64,000 bases of DNA from CAZEKB01 sp964512225. Its GTDB lineage: Bacteria > Myxococcota_A > UBA796 > UBA9615. How positions within the stretch are numbered: the stretch's first letter is position 1; every line of letters starts with the position of its first letter. The stretch spans positions 1-64,000 of the forward strand of contig CAZEKB010000022.1 in assembly GCA_964512225.1 (NCBI GenBank). Direction: 5' to 3'. The notes under the pieces were generated by a model. The model was not told where the DNA came from. It made no database searches and worked only from the letters and a program-made list of their open reading frames with translations. The translations under genes were made by a program, and so were the position numbers. Positions 48,007 through 56,273 of the stretch are shown one piece after another.

Positions 48007-50319
48007 ATGCGACGCACCGCCCTGCTCTCCCTTCTCCTGCTGACCGCCTGCCCCCCCGCCGCCGACCTCGACGGCGACGGGTTCGACGGGGACGAGGACT
48101 GCGACGACGCGAACGCCGACGTGAACCCCGCGGCCGTCGAGCTGTGCAACGCCGTCGACGACGACTGCGACGGCGTGATCGACGACGACCCGGCCGACGA
48201 GGTGACGAGCTGGGCCGACGCAGACGCGGACGGCTTCGGCGACCCCGACTCGGCCTCCGCGGACTGCGTGCCCGCGGCCGACCGGGTCCTCGACTCCACC
48301 GACTGCGACGACGCGAGGGACGACGTGCACCCGGGCGCCGACGAGCTGTGCGACGACGTCGATCACGACTGCGACGGAGCGCTGCAGGAGGGAGCCGTCG
48401 ACCCGGTGCCCTGGTACGCGGACCTCGACGGCGACACCTTCGGCGACCCCGCGAGCACGACCGACGCCTGCGACGCGCCCGCCGATCATGTCGAGGACGA
48501 CTCCGACTGCGACGATACGAACGCGGATGTGCACCCCGAGGCCGACGAGGTCGCCTGCAACGCCCTCGACGACGACTGCGACGGGACCACGGACGTGAAC
48601 TCCGTGCCCACCGACCACGCCACGATCGCCGAGGCCGTCACCGCCCTGCCCGACGCCTCGACGATCTGCCTGCAGCCCGGCACCTACACCGAGCGCGTCG
48701 ATCTCGGGGGCCGCGAGCTGACGTTCGTGGGCGGCGGCGGCCCCGAGGTCACCATCTTCGACATCGGCACCGACCTGCCGCTCCTCTCGGCGGACGCTTG
48801 GGACGAGGACCACGACGTGGTCGACGGCGACGTCGCGGATCTCACCTTCGTCGGCGTCACGGTCACCGGCTCCGAGTGGACCACCACGGACGACGTCGAC
48901 GGCGGCTTCCTCTACCTCGGCGGCGGCTCGGTGCGGTTCGAGGGCGTGGTCGTGACCGGGATCCACCCCACCCTGATCGACACCCACGACGTCGCGGGCC
49001 TGCTCGTGGACGCCGACGCGGCCTCGGTCGACGTGGTCGGCCTCGAGGTCACCGACGTCGGCTTCACGTTCGGCGCGGGCGCGGGCGACGGCACCAAGGA
49101 CATCGACGGGGGTCTCGTGAACGTCGAGGGCGGGCACGCGGACATCCAGGACGCCACCGTCACCGGCTTGTCCGTCGCGACGCAGGACGCGCCGTCGTCC
49201 TGCTCCACCGACGGCGCGTTCGTCCGCGTGCGCGAAGGGTCCCTGCTCGGCTCCGCCTGGGTCCTCGACGGCGGCACCGTGGACCAGGACTGCAGCGGCC
49301 AGAGCCACGTCGACGGGTTCTACGTGAACGTCTCCGAGGCCGACTCGACGCTCGGCGACGTCTCCATCACGACCACGCTCGTCGAGGTCGCGAGCTCCGG
49401 CAGCGCCTCCATCGACGGGGTCGGCGTGAAGCTCTCCTCCGGCGATCACACCTGGAGCGGTATGCAGATCCACGACAACCGCGGCGTCAGCACCAGCGAC
49501 CAATCGAGCAGTCACGCCCGCGGCGTCGTCCGGGGGAGCAACGCCTCCCTGGCGCTGAGCCACTCGAGCTTCACCGGGAACGAGCTGCGAGGCGTCGCCA
49601 CGGGCGGCTCCACGTCCGGGGTGGCGGAGGGGGCGATCACCAACCGCGGGCCGCTCGACCTGAGCCACGTGGACCTGCGCGGCAACACCGCCCACGGCGA
49701 CGACCGGGGAGAAGGCGGCGCCGTCCGCTGGTCCGAGGACAACGACGCGCCCGGCAGCACCACGTTCACGAACTTCATCGTCGCGGGCAACACCGCCCGG
49801 GGCGGCGAGGACGCGCGCGGAGGGGGCATCTACCTCGACGCCGAAGAGGAGCACGCCGCCCTCTTCTACGGGGACATCGTCGGCAACACGGTGGTCGCGG
49901 GCACCGACACGGGCCGCGGGGGCGGGCTCTACGACCGGAGCGAGGACGAAGGCGGATCGTTGACCGTGTCCGGCGTCTGCATCGCGAACAACACGCTGCA
50001 GGCGGGTGCGGGGGGCGACCTCGACGGGGAGGCCGTCTACATCGCCGACGACGTCCCGCTCTCCTGGACCTACAACAACGTGACCGGTCCCGCGTCCGTG
50101 GACCTGTTCGACGGCATGGACGACCCCACGGGGACCGACGGGAACCTCAGCGCCGACCCCCTCTACACGTCCACGGCGGGCGATCCGACGACGTGGGACC
50201 TGACCCTGCAGGGCGCCTCGCCCAACACCGGGGCCGCGAACCCTGCTCAGCAGGACGCCGACGGCACCCCCGCGAGCATCGGCGCCTACGGGGGCCCGGA
50301 CGCGGCGTGGCCGGAGTAG
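48007..50319 (+). CDS. Lipoprotein with MopE-type repeats and a right-handed beta-helix
   Basis: A 770-residue predicted surface lipoprotein (signal MRRTALLSLLLLTAC). Residues of about 19-190 hold three to four MopE-type units, for example DLDGDGFDGDEDCDDANAD, ELCNAVDDDCDGVIDDD and DDDCDGTTDVN, with calcium-loop Asp and paired Cys. The long remainder starts with the beta-helix entry phrase ATIAEAVTALPDASTICLQP followed by GTYTERVDLGG. It is then Gly/Val/Thr-rich with repeated turns (GGAVRWSED, GGGIYLDAEEE, GGGLYDRSED), as in pectin-lyase-like folds. No lyase catalytic set is visible, so binding or display is more likely. It lacks the C-terminal sorting tail of the giant MopE-repeat protein. 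Confidence 0.82.
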   Translation: MRRTALLSLLLLTACPPAADLDGDGFDGDEDCDDANADVNPAAVELCNAVDDDCDGVIDDDPADEVTSWADADADGFGDPDSASADCVPAADRVLDSTDCDDARDDVHPGADELCDDVDHDCDGALQEGAVDPVPWYADLDGDTFGDPASTTDACDAPADHVEDDSDCDDTNADVHPEADEVACNALDDDCDGTTDVNSVPTDHATIAEAVTALPDASTICLQPGTYTERVDLGGRELTFVGGGGPEVTIFDIGTDLPLLSADAWDEDHDVVDGDVADLTFVGVTVTGSEWTTTDDVDGGFLYLGGGSVRFEGVVVTGIHPTLIDTHDVAGLLVDADAASVDVVGLEVTDVGFTFGAGAGDGTKDIDGGLVNVEGGHADIQDATVTGLSVATQDAPSSCSTDGAFVRVREGSLLGSAWVLDGGTVDQDCSGQSHVDGFYVNVSEADSTLGDVSITTTLVEVASSGSASIDGVGVKLSSGDHTWSGMQIHDNRGVSTSDQSSSHARGVVRGSNASLALSHSSFTGNELRGVATGGSTSGVAEGAITNRGPLDLSHVDLRGNTAHGDDRGEGGAVRWSEDNDAPGSTTFTNFIVAGNTARGGEDARGGGIYLDAEEEHAALFYGDIVGNTVVAGTDTGRGGGLYDRSEDEGGSLTVSGVCIANNTLQAGAGGDLDGEAVYIADDVPLSWTYNNVTGPASVDLFDGMDDPTGTDGNLSADPLYTSTAGDPTTWDLTLQGASPNTGAANPAQQDADGTPASIGAYGGPDAAWPE

Positions 50320-50336
50320 GCCGAGTGGCTACTCCG
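50312..50336. terminator. Possible bidirectional stem-loop between convergent genes
   Basis: CGGAGTAG (50312-50319) pairs with CTACTCCG (50329-50336) around a 9-nt loop. Both stop codons lie in the stem. On the plus strand it is followed by CCTTCTTCTGG, only weakly T-rich, so strength is uncertain. The arms partly follow from two facing TAG stops. Confidence 0.4.
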
Positions 50337-50937
50337 CCTTCTTCTGGTTGAGCTCGACGTCGATCGCGATCCGCACCTCGTCGCCGACCACCACGCCGCC
50401 GCCGTCGAGCGTCTTGTTCCACGTGAGCCCGAAGTCCTTGCGGTCGAGCTTCAGCGTCGCGCTGGTGCCCACTTTGGTATTGCCCCACGGGTCGGTCATG
50501 ACCTCGGACATGGACTCCACGGCCAGCGTCACCTCCTTCGACACGCCCTTGATGGTCAGCGTGCCCACGAGCGAGATCGAGCCGTCGTCGCCCGCCTTCG
50601 CGGTGGAGCTCTTGAAGGTCATGGTCGGGTGGTTTTCGACGTCGAAGAAGTCCGCGGAGCGCAGGTGCTCGTCCCGCTTCTTGTTCTCGGTGTCGATGCT
50701 GGCCACGTCGATCGTCACGGCGACGGCCAGCGACGAGGGGTTCCCGGGGTCGTAGGTCACCGCCCCCTCGACCTTGCCGAAGGAGCCGCGGGTCCAGCTG
50801 ACCATCATGTGCCGGACCTTGAACCCGACGTTGGAGTGGGCGGCGTCGATCGTCCACTCGGCGGCCTCGGCGGCGGAGGGGGAGAACACGGGGGCCGCGA
50901 GGACGACGGCGAGAACAAGGGTGAGGAGCGAGCGCAT
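50329..50937 (-). CDS. YceI-family periplasmic protein
   Basis: A 202-residue exported lipocalin-like protein that binds an isoprenoid or other amphiphile in family members studied. Signal peptide of about 25 residues (ending AAEA-AEW). Then the family start WTIDAAHSNVGFKVRHMMVS, followed by GSFGKVEGAVTYD, DVASIDTENKKRDEHLRS, DFFDVENHPTMTFKSS and GTLTIKGVSKEV. Length is normal. It follows the next gene upstream by 24 bp on the same strand but starts its own signal. Ligand and role here are unknown. Confidence 0.93.
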   Translation of the reverse strand: MRSLLTLVLAVVLAAPVFSPSAAEAAEWTIDAAHSNVGFKVRHMMVSWTRGSFGKVEGAVTYDPGNPSSLAVAVTIDVASIDTENKKRDEHLRSADFFDVENHPTMTFKSSTAKAGDDGSISLVGTLTIKGVSKEVTLAVESMSEVMTDPWGNTKVGTSATLKLDRKDFGLTWNKTLDGGGVVVGDEVRIAIDVELNQKKAE

Positions 50938-50961
50938 GGGGAGACCTCCGGGTCGGTTCTT

Positions 50962-51966
50962 CTAGAGACCCAATAGAGCGCGGAGCCCGGTCTCCGGTTT
51001 CGTGGTCGGAGACCACCCGTAGACTTCGCGGGCCCGCGACGTATCGGTGATGAAACACTTCTGGTCGGACGGGCGCTCGGCGTGGAAGCTCATGTCCGCT
51101 TCCCGGCCGGTCAGCTGCTCGATGAGCCCCACGACCTCCAGCAGGCTCCGCGCCGTCGAGGCGCCGCCCCCGACGTTCATCGTGAGACCCCGGGCGGGCG
51201 CGGGCCCGTCGAGGATCCGCTGGAGCAGGTCCACCAGATCCCCGACGAACAGCATGTCGCGCGTCGTCCTGCCGTCTCCGAAGATCCGCAGCGGGAGCCC
51301 CTCCGCGACCGCCTTGGCGAACCAGGCGACCCACCCCTGGTCCTCCTGCTGCGACTGCTTCGGGCCGTAGATGCACGACGCGCGGAGCACGACCGTCTCC
51401 ATGCCGTAGGTGCGCGACGCGTCCCGGAAGCAGCACTCCCCGGCGGCCTTCGAGACGCCGTAGGGCGTCACCGGATCGAGGGGGCGGTCGGACCCGACGC
51501 CGTCGGGCAGCGCGCCGAATACGAGCCGACGGCCGTCGGCCGAAGGGACGATCCCGAGGTCGTCGAGCTCCCCGTAGACCTTGTTGGAGGCCATGTACAC
51601 GCAGCGGGCGTCGGGGGAGTGGCGGCGCACGGCGTCGATGACGTGGAAGCTGCCCGCCGCGTTCACCAGGAAGTCCCGGTGAGGGTCCTCCATGGCCCAG
51701 GTGACGGCGACCTGGGCGGCGAGGTGCACGACCGCGTCGAGCGGCCCCTCGGCGGCGACGGCGGCGTCCACCGCGGCGCGCTCGGTGATGTCCAGGAGCC
51801 GGGCCGTGCACCGGTCCCCCCCGAGCTCTCGGAGGATCTCCAGGCGCTGCGCCGAGCCCACCCGGGACAGGTCGTCCACGACCACGACCACGTCCCCGCG
51901 CCGGAGCAGCGACGAGCACAGCGCGGTGCCGACGAACCCCGCGCCCCCGGTCACCAGGACCTTCAC
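50962..51966 (-). CDS. NAD-dependent epimerase/dehydratase (extended SDR)
   Basis: A 334-residue nucleotide-sugar epimerase or dehydratase. The NAD-binding motif is TGGAGFVG (residues 6-13). Also present are VVHLAAQVAVTWAMEDP, the catalytic-region MASNKVYGE with the Tyr-Lys pair in TPYGVSKAAGE, and IFGDGRTTRDMLFVGDLVDL near the end. It resembles the CDP-tyvelose/UDP-glucose epimerase group, but the substrate is not fixed. The GTG at 51966 overlaps the TGA of the radical SAM-glycosyltransferase gene, so one transcript couples a sugar-nucleotide enzyme with that fusion. Confidence 0.85.
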   Translation of the reverse strand: MKVLVTGGAGFVGTALCSSLLRRGDVVVVVDDLSRVGSAQRLEILRELGGDRCTARLLDITERAAVDAAVAAEGPLDAVVHLAAQVAVTWAMEDPHRDFLVNAAGSFHVIDAVRRHSPDARCVYMASNKVYGELDDLGIVPSADGRRLVFGALPDGVGSDRPLDPVTPYGVSKAAGECCFRDASRTYGMETVVLRASCIYGPKQSQQEDQGWVAWFAKAVAEGLPLRIFGDGRTTRDMLFVGDLVDLLQRILDGPAPARGLTMNVGGGASTARSLLEVVGLIEQLTGREADMSFHAERPSDQKCFITDTSRAREVYGWSPTTKPETGLRALLGL

Positions 51967-54377
51967 GGCGTGATCCTCCCCAGCGCGCGCTGCCACGTGC
52001 AGTGCTTCATGTCCGCCTCGGACTCCGCGAACGCGTCGAGGACCCACGCCTCCGACGCGCGCCGCCGCCCGAGCGACCGGCGACGCTCCTCGAGCGTGGG
52101 GGTCCGCTCCCGGGCGCCGCGGACCCAGCCGCGGAGCAGGGCCGTGCGCGACCGGCCGTGGCGGCGGGCCCGGACGAGGTCCATGCCGAGCTCGGCCAAC
52201 ACGGCGGGCGCGGCGGAGCTCCAGGCCTCGCGCGGGAGCGACTTGAGGAGCAGCCGGATGCGGCCCGACGCCCACGCCTCGACCTCGCCTTCCGACGGAA
52301 GGGGCGCCCCGTCCCGCCGCCGGTTCTCGAACAGCAGCACGGGCATCGTCCCCGCCGAGAAGCCGACGCGGGGGCCTGCGTCGAACGTCGCGCGGTGGCC
52401 CAGGAGCAGCCCCCGCAGGGCGAGGTCCAGATCGGCGAGCTCGGTGGGGAGGTGGGGATCGAACCCGCCGGCGTCCTCGAGCAGGGCGCGGGAGTAGATG
52501 CCGGCCATGCTCGACGTGGCGAACACGGGGTCGCCGTCCTCGGGCCGCGCGGGGAGGATCCGGCCCCAGCGCGACATGGACAGGGCGGAGGTGGGGCCGC
52601 CGCCGGGGGCCGGGTCGCCGTCCAGGGTGCAGGCGATCGCGCCCGCGTCGGGGTGGGCGCGCGTGGCCTCCAGCACGGCCTCGAGCCAACCGGGCCGGGG
52701 GACAGCGCCGCTGTGGATAGTCGCGATCCAGCCGCTCGTGCACCGGTCCGGCACGGCGCTCGCCATCGCCTGGGGGGTGCTGCCCGGGTCGGCGTCGACG
52801 AACGTCGCCCAGTCGCACACCTCCGCGGCGGTCGGCTCCAGGGACGGGTCGTCCCGGTGCGCCACGACCACGATCTCCCGGGCCGGGCCCTCCTGCGCCG
52901 CGACGGCCTGGAGCGCCTCCCGCAGCCACGCTCCCTCCCCGCTTCGCGCCAGCACGGCCACGGCGAGGTTCGAGCCGCCGATCTCGGCCACGGGGATCGT
53001 GGGCGCCGGGCCCGCCTCGAGGCCGCGCGGGCGGGTCTCCCAGCGGCGGTGCACGCCGTGCACGAAGGAGATGATCTGCTCGGCCTCGAGCGCGTCGGTG
53101 GACACGACGCCGGTGCGGTACCCGTCGAGGTCTTCGAGCTCCAGCCCGTCGAGCCGCCCCGCCTCCTTCAGCTCGTCGTGCAGGCGCGAGCCCGGGAAGG
53201 GCACGGCGATCGTGAACTGCGCCGAGTCCGGATCGAGCTCGTAGGCGAGGTCGAGCGTGCGCTGCATCGACTCGAGCGTCTCGCCCTGGAGCCCGAACAT
53301 GAAGGTGAGGTGGACCTTGATCCCGAGGGCGTGCACGGCCGCGACGGTGGCCTTCACGCGGTCGACGTCGAGGTTCTTGCCGATGCGGCGGAGCCGGGCG
53401 GTGTCGGCGCTCTCGACCCCGTACTTGACGGCCTGGAGGCCCGACTCCGCGAGCTGCTCGTACTGCGCCGGATCGCACGTGTCCGCCCGGCCCATGAAGG
53501 CCCACGGCATGCGGATCCCGCGGTCCACGAACGCCGACGCGAGGGCCGCCGTGCGCTTCTTGCCGAGGTTGAACGTGTCGTCGTCGAAGTAGACCGATCG
53601 GTACCCCTGCTCCTGCAGCGACAGCACCTCGTCCGCCACCGCGTCCGCGGCCCGAGTGCGGTAGTCGTTGTCGGCGTAGAGGATCTGGGGCCACGCGCAG
53701 AAGTTGCAGGTGAACGAGCACCCCCGCGACGCCCACATCTGCACCGACGGCGACGGGATCCCCCCCGGCAGATCGTGGTAGCGGTCCATGGGGAAGAGCC
53801 GGCGGGCGGGCCAGGGGAAGGCGTCGAGGCCTTGCTGACTGTGCTTGCGTCCGCCGTCGAGCAGGTCGTCGCCCGCGCGGTGGATCAGCCCCGGGATCGG
53901 CGCGGTGGGGACGCCCGGCCGACCGCTGCGCGCGCGCAGCCAGTCGCGGACCGTGAGCTCGTACTCGCCCACGAGGGTCCCCCCGACCTCGGGGTGCGCC
54001 GCCAGGAAGTCCGGTCGCTCCAGCTCCTTGTGGAGCCCGCCGAGCAGGATGTCGCCGTCGTAGCCCCGCTCCCGGAGGGCCCGGATCGTCCGCAGGTCTT
54101 CGAAGAGCGAAGGGGTCGAGACCTCCGCGACGATCACATCCGGCGACTCGGCTTCCACCCGATCGAGGTACGTCTCCCGATCCATACGCTCGGCGCACGC
54201 GTCGATCGCGGCGACGTCGACCCCGTCCTCCTCCAGCACGGCCGCCGTGTAGGCCAACAGGAACGGGAAGGGCATGTACGGCGAGTCGGCGCGCTCGAGG
54301 TGCGGCCAGCGGGAGCCCGCGCGGACCCCGTACCACCCCGGGCGCTGCCAGGGCGGGTTCGTGACGAGCACTTTCAT
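51963..54377 (-). CDS. Radical SAM (B12-type) - glycosyltransferase-like fusion protein
   Basis: An 804-residue two-enzyme protein. Residues 1 to about 150 are a cobalamin-binding-like domain beginning MKVLVTNPPWQRPGWYGVRA. The radical SAM domain has Cys220, Cys224 and Cys227 in ASRGCSFTCNFCAWP, then VYFDDDTFNLGKKR, VKYGVESADTARLR and HLTFMFGLQGETLESM. From about residue 469 a GT-A-like domain follows (NLAVAVLARSGEGAWLREAL, EIVVVAHRDD, TFVDADPG, RPGWLEAVLEATRAHPDAGA), matching family 2 glycosyltransferases in layout but with a poorly conserved DxD. A 95-residue basic tail ends it. It is coupled to an epimerase. A role in building a modified glycan is inferred. Confidence 0.78.
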   Translation of the reverse strand: MKVLVTNPPWQRPGWYGVRAGSRWPHLERADSPYMPFPFLLAYTAAVLEEDGVDVAAIDACAERMDRETYLDRVEAESPDVIVAEVSTPSLFEDLRTIRALRERGYDGDILLGGLHKELERPDFLAAHPEVGGTLVGEYELTVRDWLRARSGRPGVPTAPIPGLIHRAGDDLLDGGRKHSQQGLDAFPWPARRLFPMDRYHDLPGGIPSPSVQMWASRGCSFTCNFCAWPQILYADNDYRTRAADAVADEVLSLQEQGYRSVYFDDDTFNLGKKRTAALASAFVDRGIRMPWAFMGRADTCDPAQYEQLAESGLQAVKYGVESADTARLRRIGKNLDVDRVKATVAAVHALGIKVHLTFMFGLQGETLESMQRTLDLAYELDPDSAQFTIAVPFPGSRLHDELKEAGRLDGLELEDLDGYRTGVVSTDALEAEQIISFVHGVHRRWETRPRGLEAGPAPTIPVAEIGGSNLAVAVLARSGEGAWLREALQAVAAQEGPAREIVVVAHRDDPSLEPTAAEVCDWATFVDADPGSTPQAMASAVPDRCTSGWIATIHSGAVPRPGWLEAVLEATRAHPDAGAIACTLDGDPAPGGGPTSALSMSRWGRILPARPEDGDPVFATSSMAGIYSRALLEDAGGFDPHLPTELADLDLALRGLLLGHRATFDAGPRVGFSAGTMPVLLFENRRRDGAPLPSEGEVEAWASGRIRLLLKSLPREAWSSAAPAVLAELGMDLVRARRHGRSRTALLRGWVRGARERTPTLEERRRSLGRRRASEAWVLDAFAESEADMKHCTWQRALGRITP

Positions 54378-54386
54378 CCGGGTGGA

Positions 54387-54392
54387 AGTCTA
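54387..54392 (-). promoter_or_regulatory. -10-like TAGACT, 9 nt before the radical SAM-GT gene
   Basis: Minus-strand GATAGACT ends 9 nt before the ATG at 54377, within the 29-bp gap after the upstream gene's stop. Confidence 0.35.
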
Positions 54393-54406
54393 TCCGCCGA
54401 TCGGGG

Positions 54407-55654
54407 TCATCGCCCGCGATCGACCGCGGCGCTCGCCTGCCCCGAGTACTTGCTGATCTCCACGGCCCGCAGCGCCGACGCGTCGTCGCTGAGCCGGAGG
54501 GACCACTCCGTGCCGTGCCCGCTGGGCTTGCCGCGACGCACCTCGATCGGGCCGAAGGAGAGGCCGTTGGCGGTGACCGAGACCTCCACCCCGTCGAAGA
54601 CGATCTCGACGTTGTTGGGCATGGCGGCGAGGCCCGTGCGCCACTCGGAGCCGAGGTCTTCGACGAGCTTCTTCTTCCCCTGGATGCGCAGGCGGCCGTC
54701 GGCCTCGAAGGCGACGTAGAAGCCGAGCTTCGGGAACGCGATCTCGTGCTCGCTGGCCGCGTTCTCGGTGATCACCAGGTACCGCATGCGGAAGCTGTCG
54801 AGCGGCCACGACGCGCTGATGTCGGCGGCCACGCGCTCGGCGTCGGCGGGGGCGATCGAGGTGTAGCTCAGGGGACGCTGGTTGCGGACCGTCTCCGCGT
54901 GCTGCTCCTGCGCGGCGCGGGCCTCCTCCTCGGCCTCCAGGATCGCGGCCGCCTCCGAGGCGCCGTCGGCGATGGCCGTCGTGCGGCGGTTGAAGGACTT
55001 GCGCAGCGGGTTCCGGTCCGAGGGCAGCTCCCACTCCACCGCCTTCGTCATGTCGGTCTCCCCGCCGCCGTGGCGCAGGAGGTCGTCGCCCACCCAGTAG
55101 GTGCCGTTGGGGAGCAGCGCCCAGAGGTTGTAGACGCCGTCGCGGTGGGCGTTGGAGACGATCTGGGCCACGTGATCCGTGAACTGGCGGAGCAGGGGGT
55201 CCCGCGGCGGGGGGTCCGCGAGCGGCGGCAGCCCGGCGGACCGGTCCGGGGCTCGGAGCTTCACGACCGTGAAGTTGCGCAGGATGTAGCGTCGGCGCCC
55301 GTCGATCCGGCGGTCCCAGTCCTTGTTGGGGCCCCGCTTCCACGTGAAACGGTCCTTGCGGGCCTTCACCGCCTCGTCGAGCCAGCGCAGCGACGCGAGC
55401 GCGTTGCGACGCTCCCACCAGACCATCGCGAGCGAGTAGTAGACCTCCGCGTAGTCCTTGCCGACGTCGGTCTCGTACGCGTCCGTGAAGCGGCCGAGGG
55501 CCTTCTCGAGGTTCCCGCTCTCCAGGAAGATCCACCCCTGTCCGACCACGTCCACCAGCTCCGGCGGGAGCTCCGCGCGCGCCCCTTGCGCGGGCGCGGG
55601 GGCCAGCAACAAGGCGAGCGCGACGAGGATCGGCGTGGGGGAGCGAAGGAGCAT
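54407..55654 (-). CDS. Exported protein with N-terminal TPR-like repeats
   Basis: A 415-residue exported protein of unknown function. The ATG at 55654 starts a signal peptide (SPTPILVALALLLAPAPAQG). Residues of about 30-100 look like two TPR units (GWIFLESGNLEKALGRF, AEVYYSLAMVWWERRNALAS). The middle is basic and Trp/Tyr-rich (RRIDGRRRYILRNFTVVKLR, GVYNLWALLPNGTYWVGDDL). Around 250-280 is an Ala/Glu coiled-coil-like stretch (EAAAILEAEEEARAAQEQ). The C-terminal 130 residues form a beta-rich domain (HEIAFPKLGFYVAFEADG). An AGAAT-like -10 lies about 10 nt upstream. No family recognised. Confidence 0.68.
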   Translation of the reverse strand: MLLRSPTPILVALALLLAPAPAQGARAELPPELVDVVGQGWIFLESGNLEKALGRFTDAYETDVGKDYAEVYYSLAMVWWERRNALASLRWLDEAVKARKDRFTWKRGPNKDWDRRIDGRRRYILRNFTVVKLRAPDRSAGLPPLADPPPRDPLLRQFTDHVAQIVSNAHRDGVYNLWALLPNGTYWVGDDLLRHGGGETDMTKAVEWELPSDRNPLRKSFNRRTTAIADGASEAAAILEAEEEARAAQEQHAETVRNQRPLSYTSIAPADAERVAADISASWPLDSFRMRYLVITENAASEHEIAFPKLGFYVAFEADGRLRIQGKKKLVEDLGSEWRTGLAAMPNNVEIVFDGVEVSVTANGLSFGPIEVRRGKPSGHGTEWSLRLSDDASALRAVEISKYSGQASAAVDRGR

Positions 55655-55767
55655 GCGGGAGGGGATTCTGCCGGCTCCCGGGGCCCGCTCGCTACGCAGG
55701 GGCGACGCGGAGTCGGTAGCCGGAGCCGGGGACAGGTAGAACTTCCCCACGCCCCGAGGAGAGCGCC

Positions 55768-56211
55768 ATGTCCATCGACGTCACCGTCAGCATCGAGATC
55801 GACCGCCCTCGCGAGGACGTCGCCGCCTACGCCTGCGACCCCGACAACGACACCACCTGGTACGTCGCCATCAAGGAGGTGAAGTGGCTGACGGACAAGC
55901 CCGCGGGCGTCGGCACCCGCGTCGCGCGCGTCGCCCACTTCCTGGGCAAGAAGCTCAAGTACACGTACGTCGTCGACGAGCTCGTGCCGGGCGAGAGGCT
56001 GGTCATGCGCGCCGAGGCCGGGCCGTTTCCGATGGTCACCACCTACACCTGGGAAGACGCCGGGGACGGGCGCACGCGGATGCACCTCAACAACTCGGGC
56101 GGCCCCGCCGGGTTCTTCGCGATCGCCTCGCCGCTGCTCGCTCGGCAGGTCCGCAGCGCCACGGAGAAGGACGTGCGCGAGCTCAAGCGCATCCTCGAAG
56201 CCGCGGATTGA
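55768..56211 (+). CDS. SRPBCC-fold (START/polyketide cyclase-like) protein
   Basis: A 147-residue cytoplasmic protein of the SRPBCC helix-grip fold, which binds hydrophobic ligands. The pattern is clear: MSIDVTVSIEIDRPREDVAA, then YACDPDNDTTWYVAIKEVKW, GVGTRVARVAHFLGKKLKYT, VVDELVPGERLVMRAEAG, FPMVTTYTWEDAGDGRTRM and SPLLARQVRSATEKDVREL. A GGAGAG ribosome site lies before the ATG. It is flanked by a divergent gene and a plus-strand envelope pair, and the ligand is unknown. Confidence 0.88.
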   Translation: MSIDVTVSIEIDRPREDVAAYACDPDNDTTWYVAIKEVKWLTDKPAGVGTRVARVAHFLGKKLKYTYVVDELVPGERLVMRAEAGPFPMVTTYTWEDAGDGRTRMHLNNSGGPAGFFAIASPLLARQVRSATEKDVRELKRILEAAD

Positions 56212-56258
56212 GGGCGCCCCGCGCGGAAGGGCGGCAAGACGTGTCCGACCGGGTTCGG

Positions 56259-56264
56259 TAGCGT
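56259..56264 (+). promoter_or_regulatory. -10-like TAGCGT, 9 nt before the TPR/PEGA-like gene
   Basis: GGTAGCGT ends 9 nt before the ATG at 56274, in the 62-bp gap after the SRPBCC gene. No ribosome site is seen between them. Confidence 0.38.
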
Positions 56265-56273
56265 GGCTTGGCC

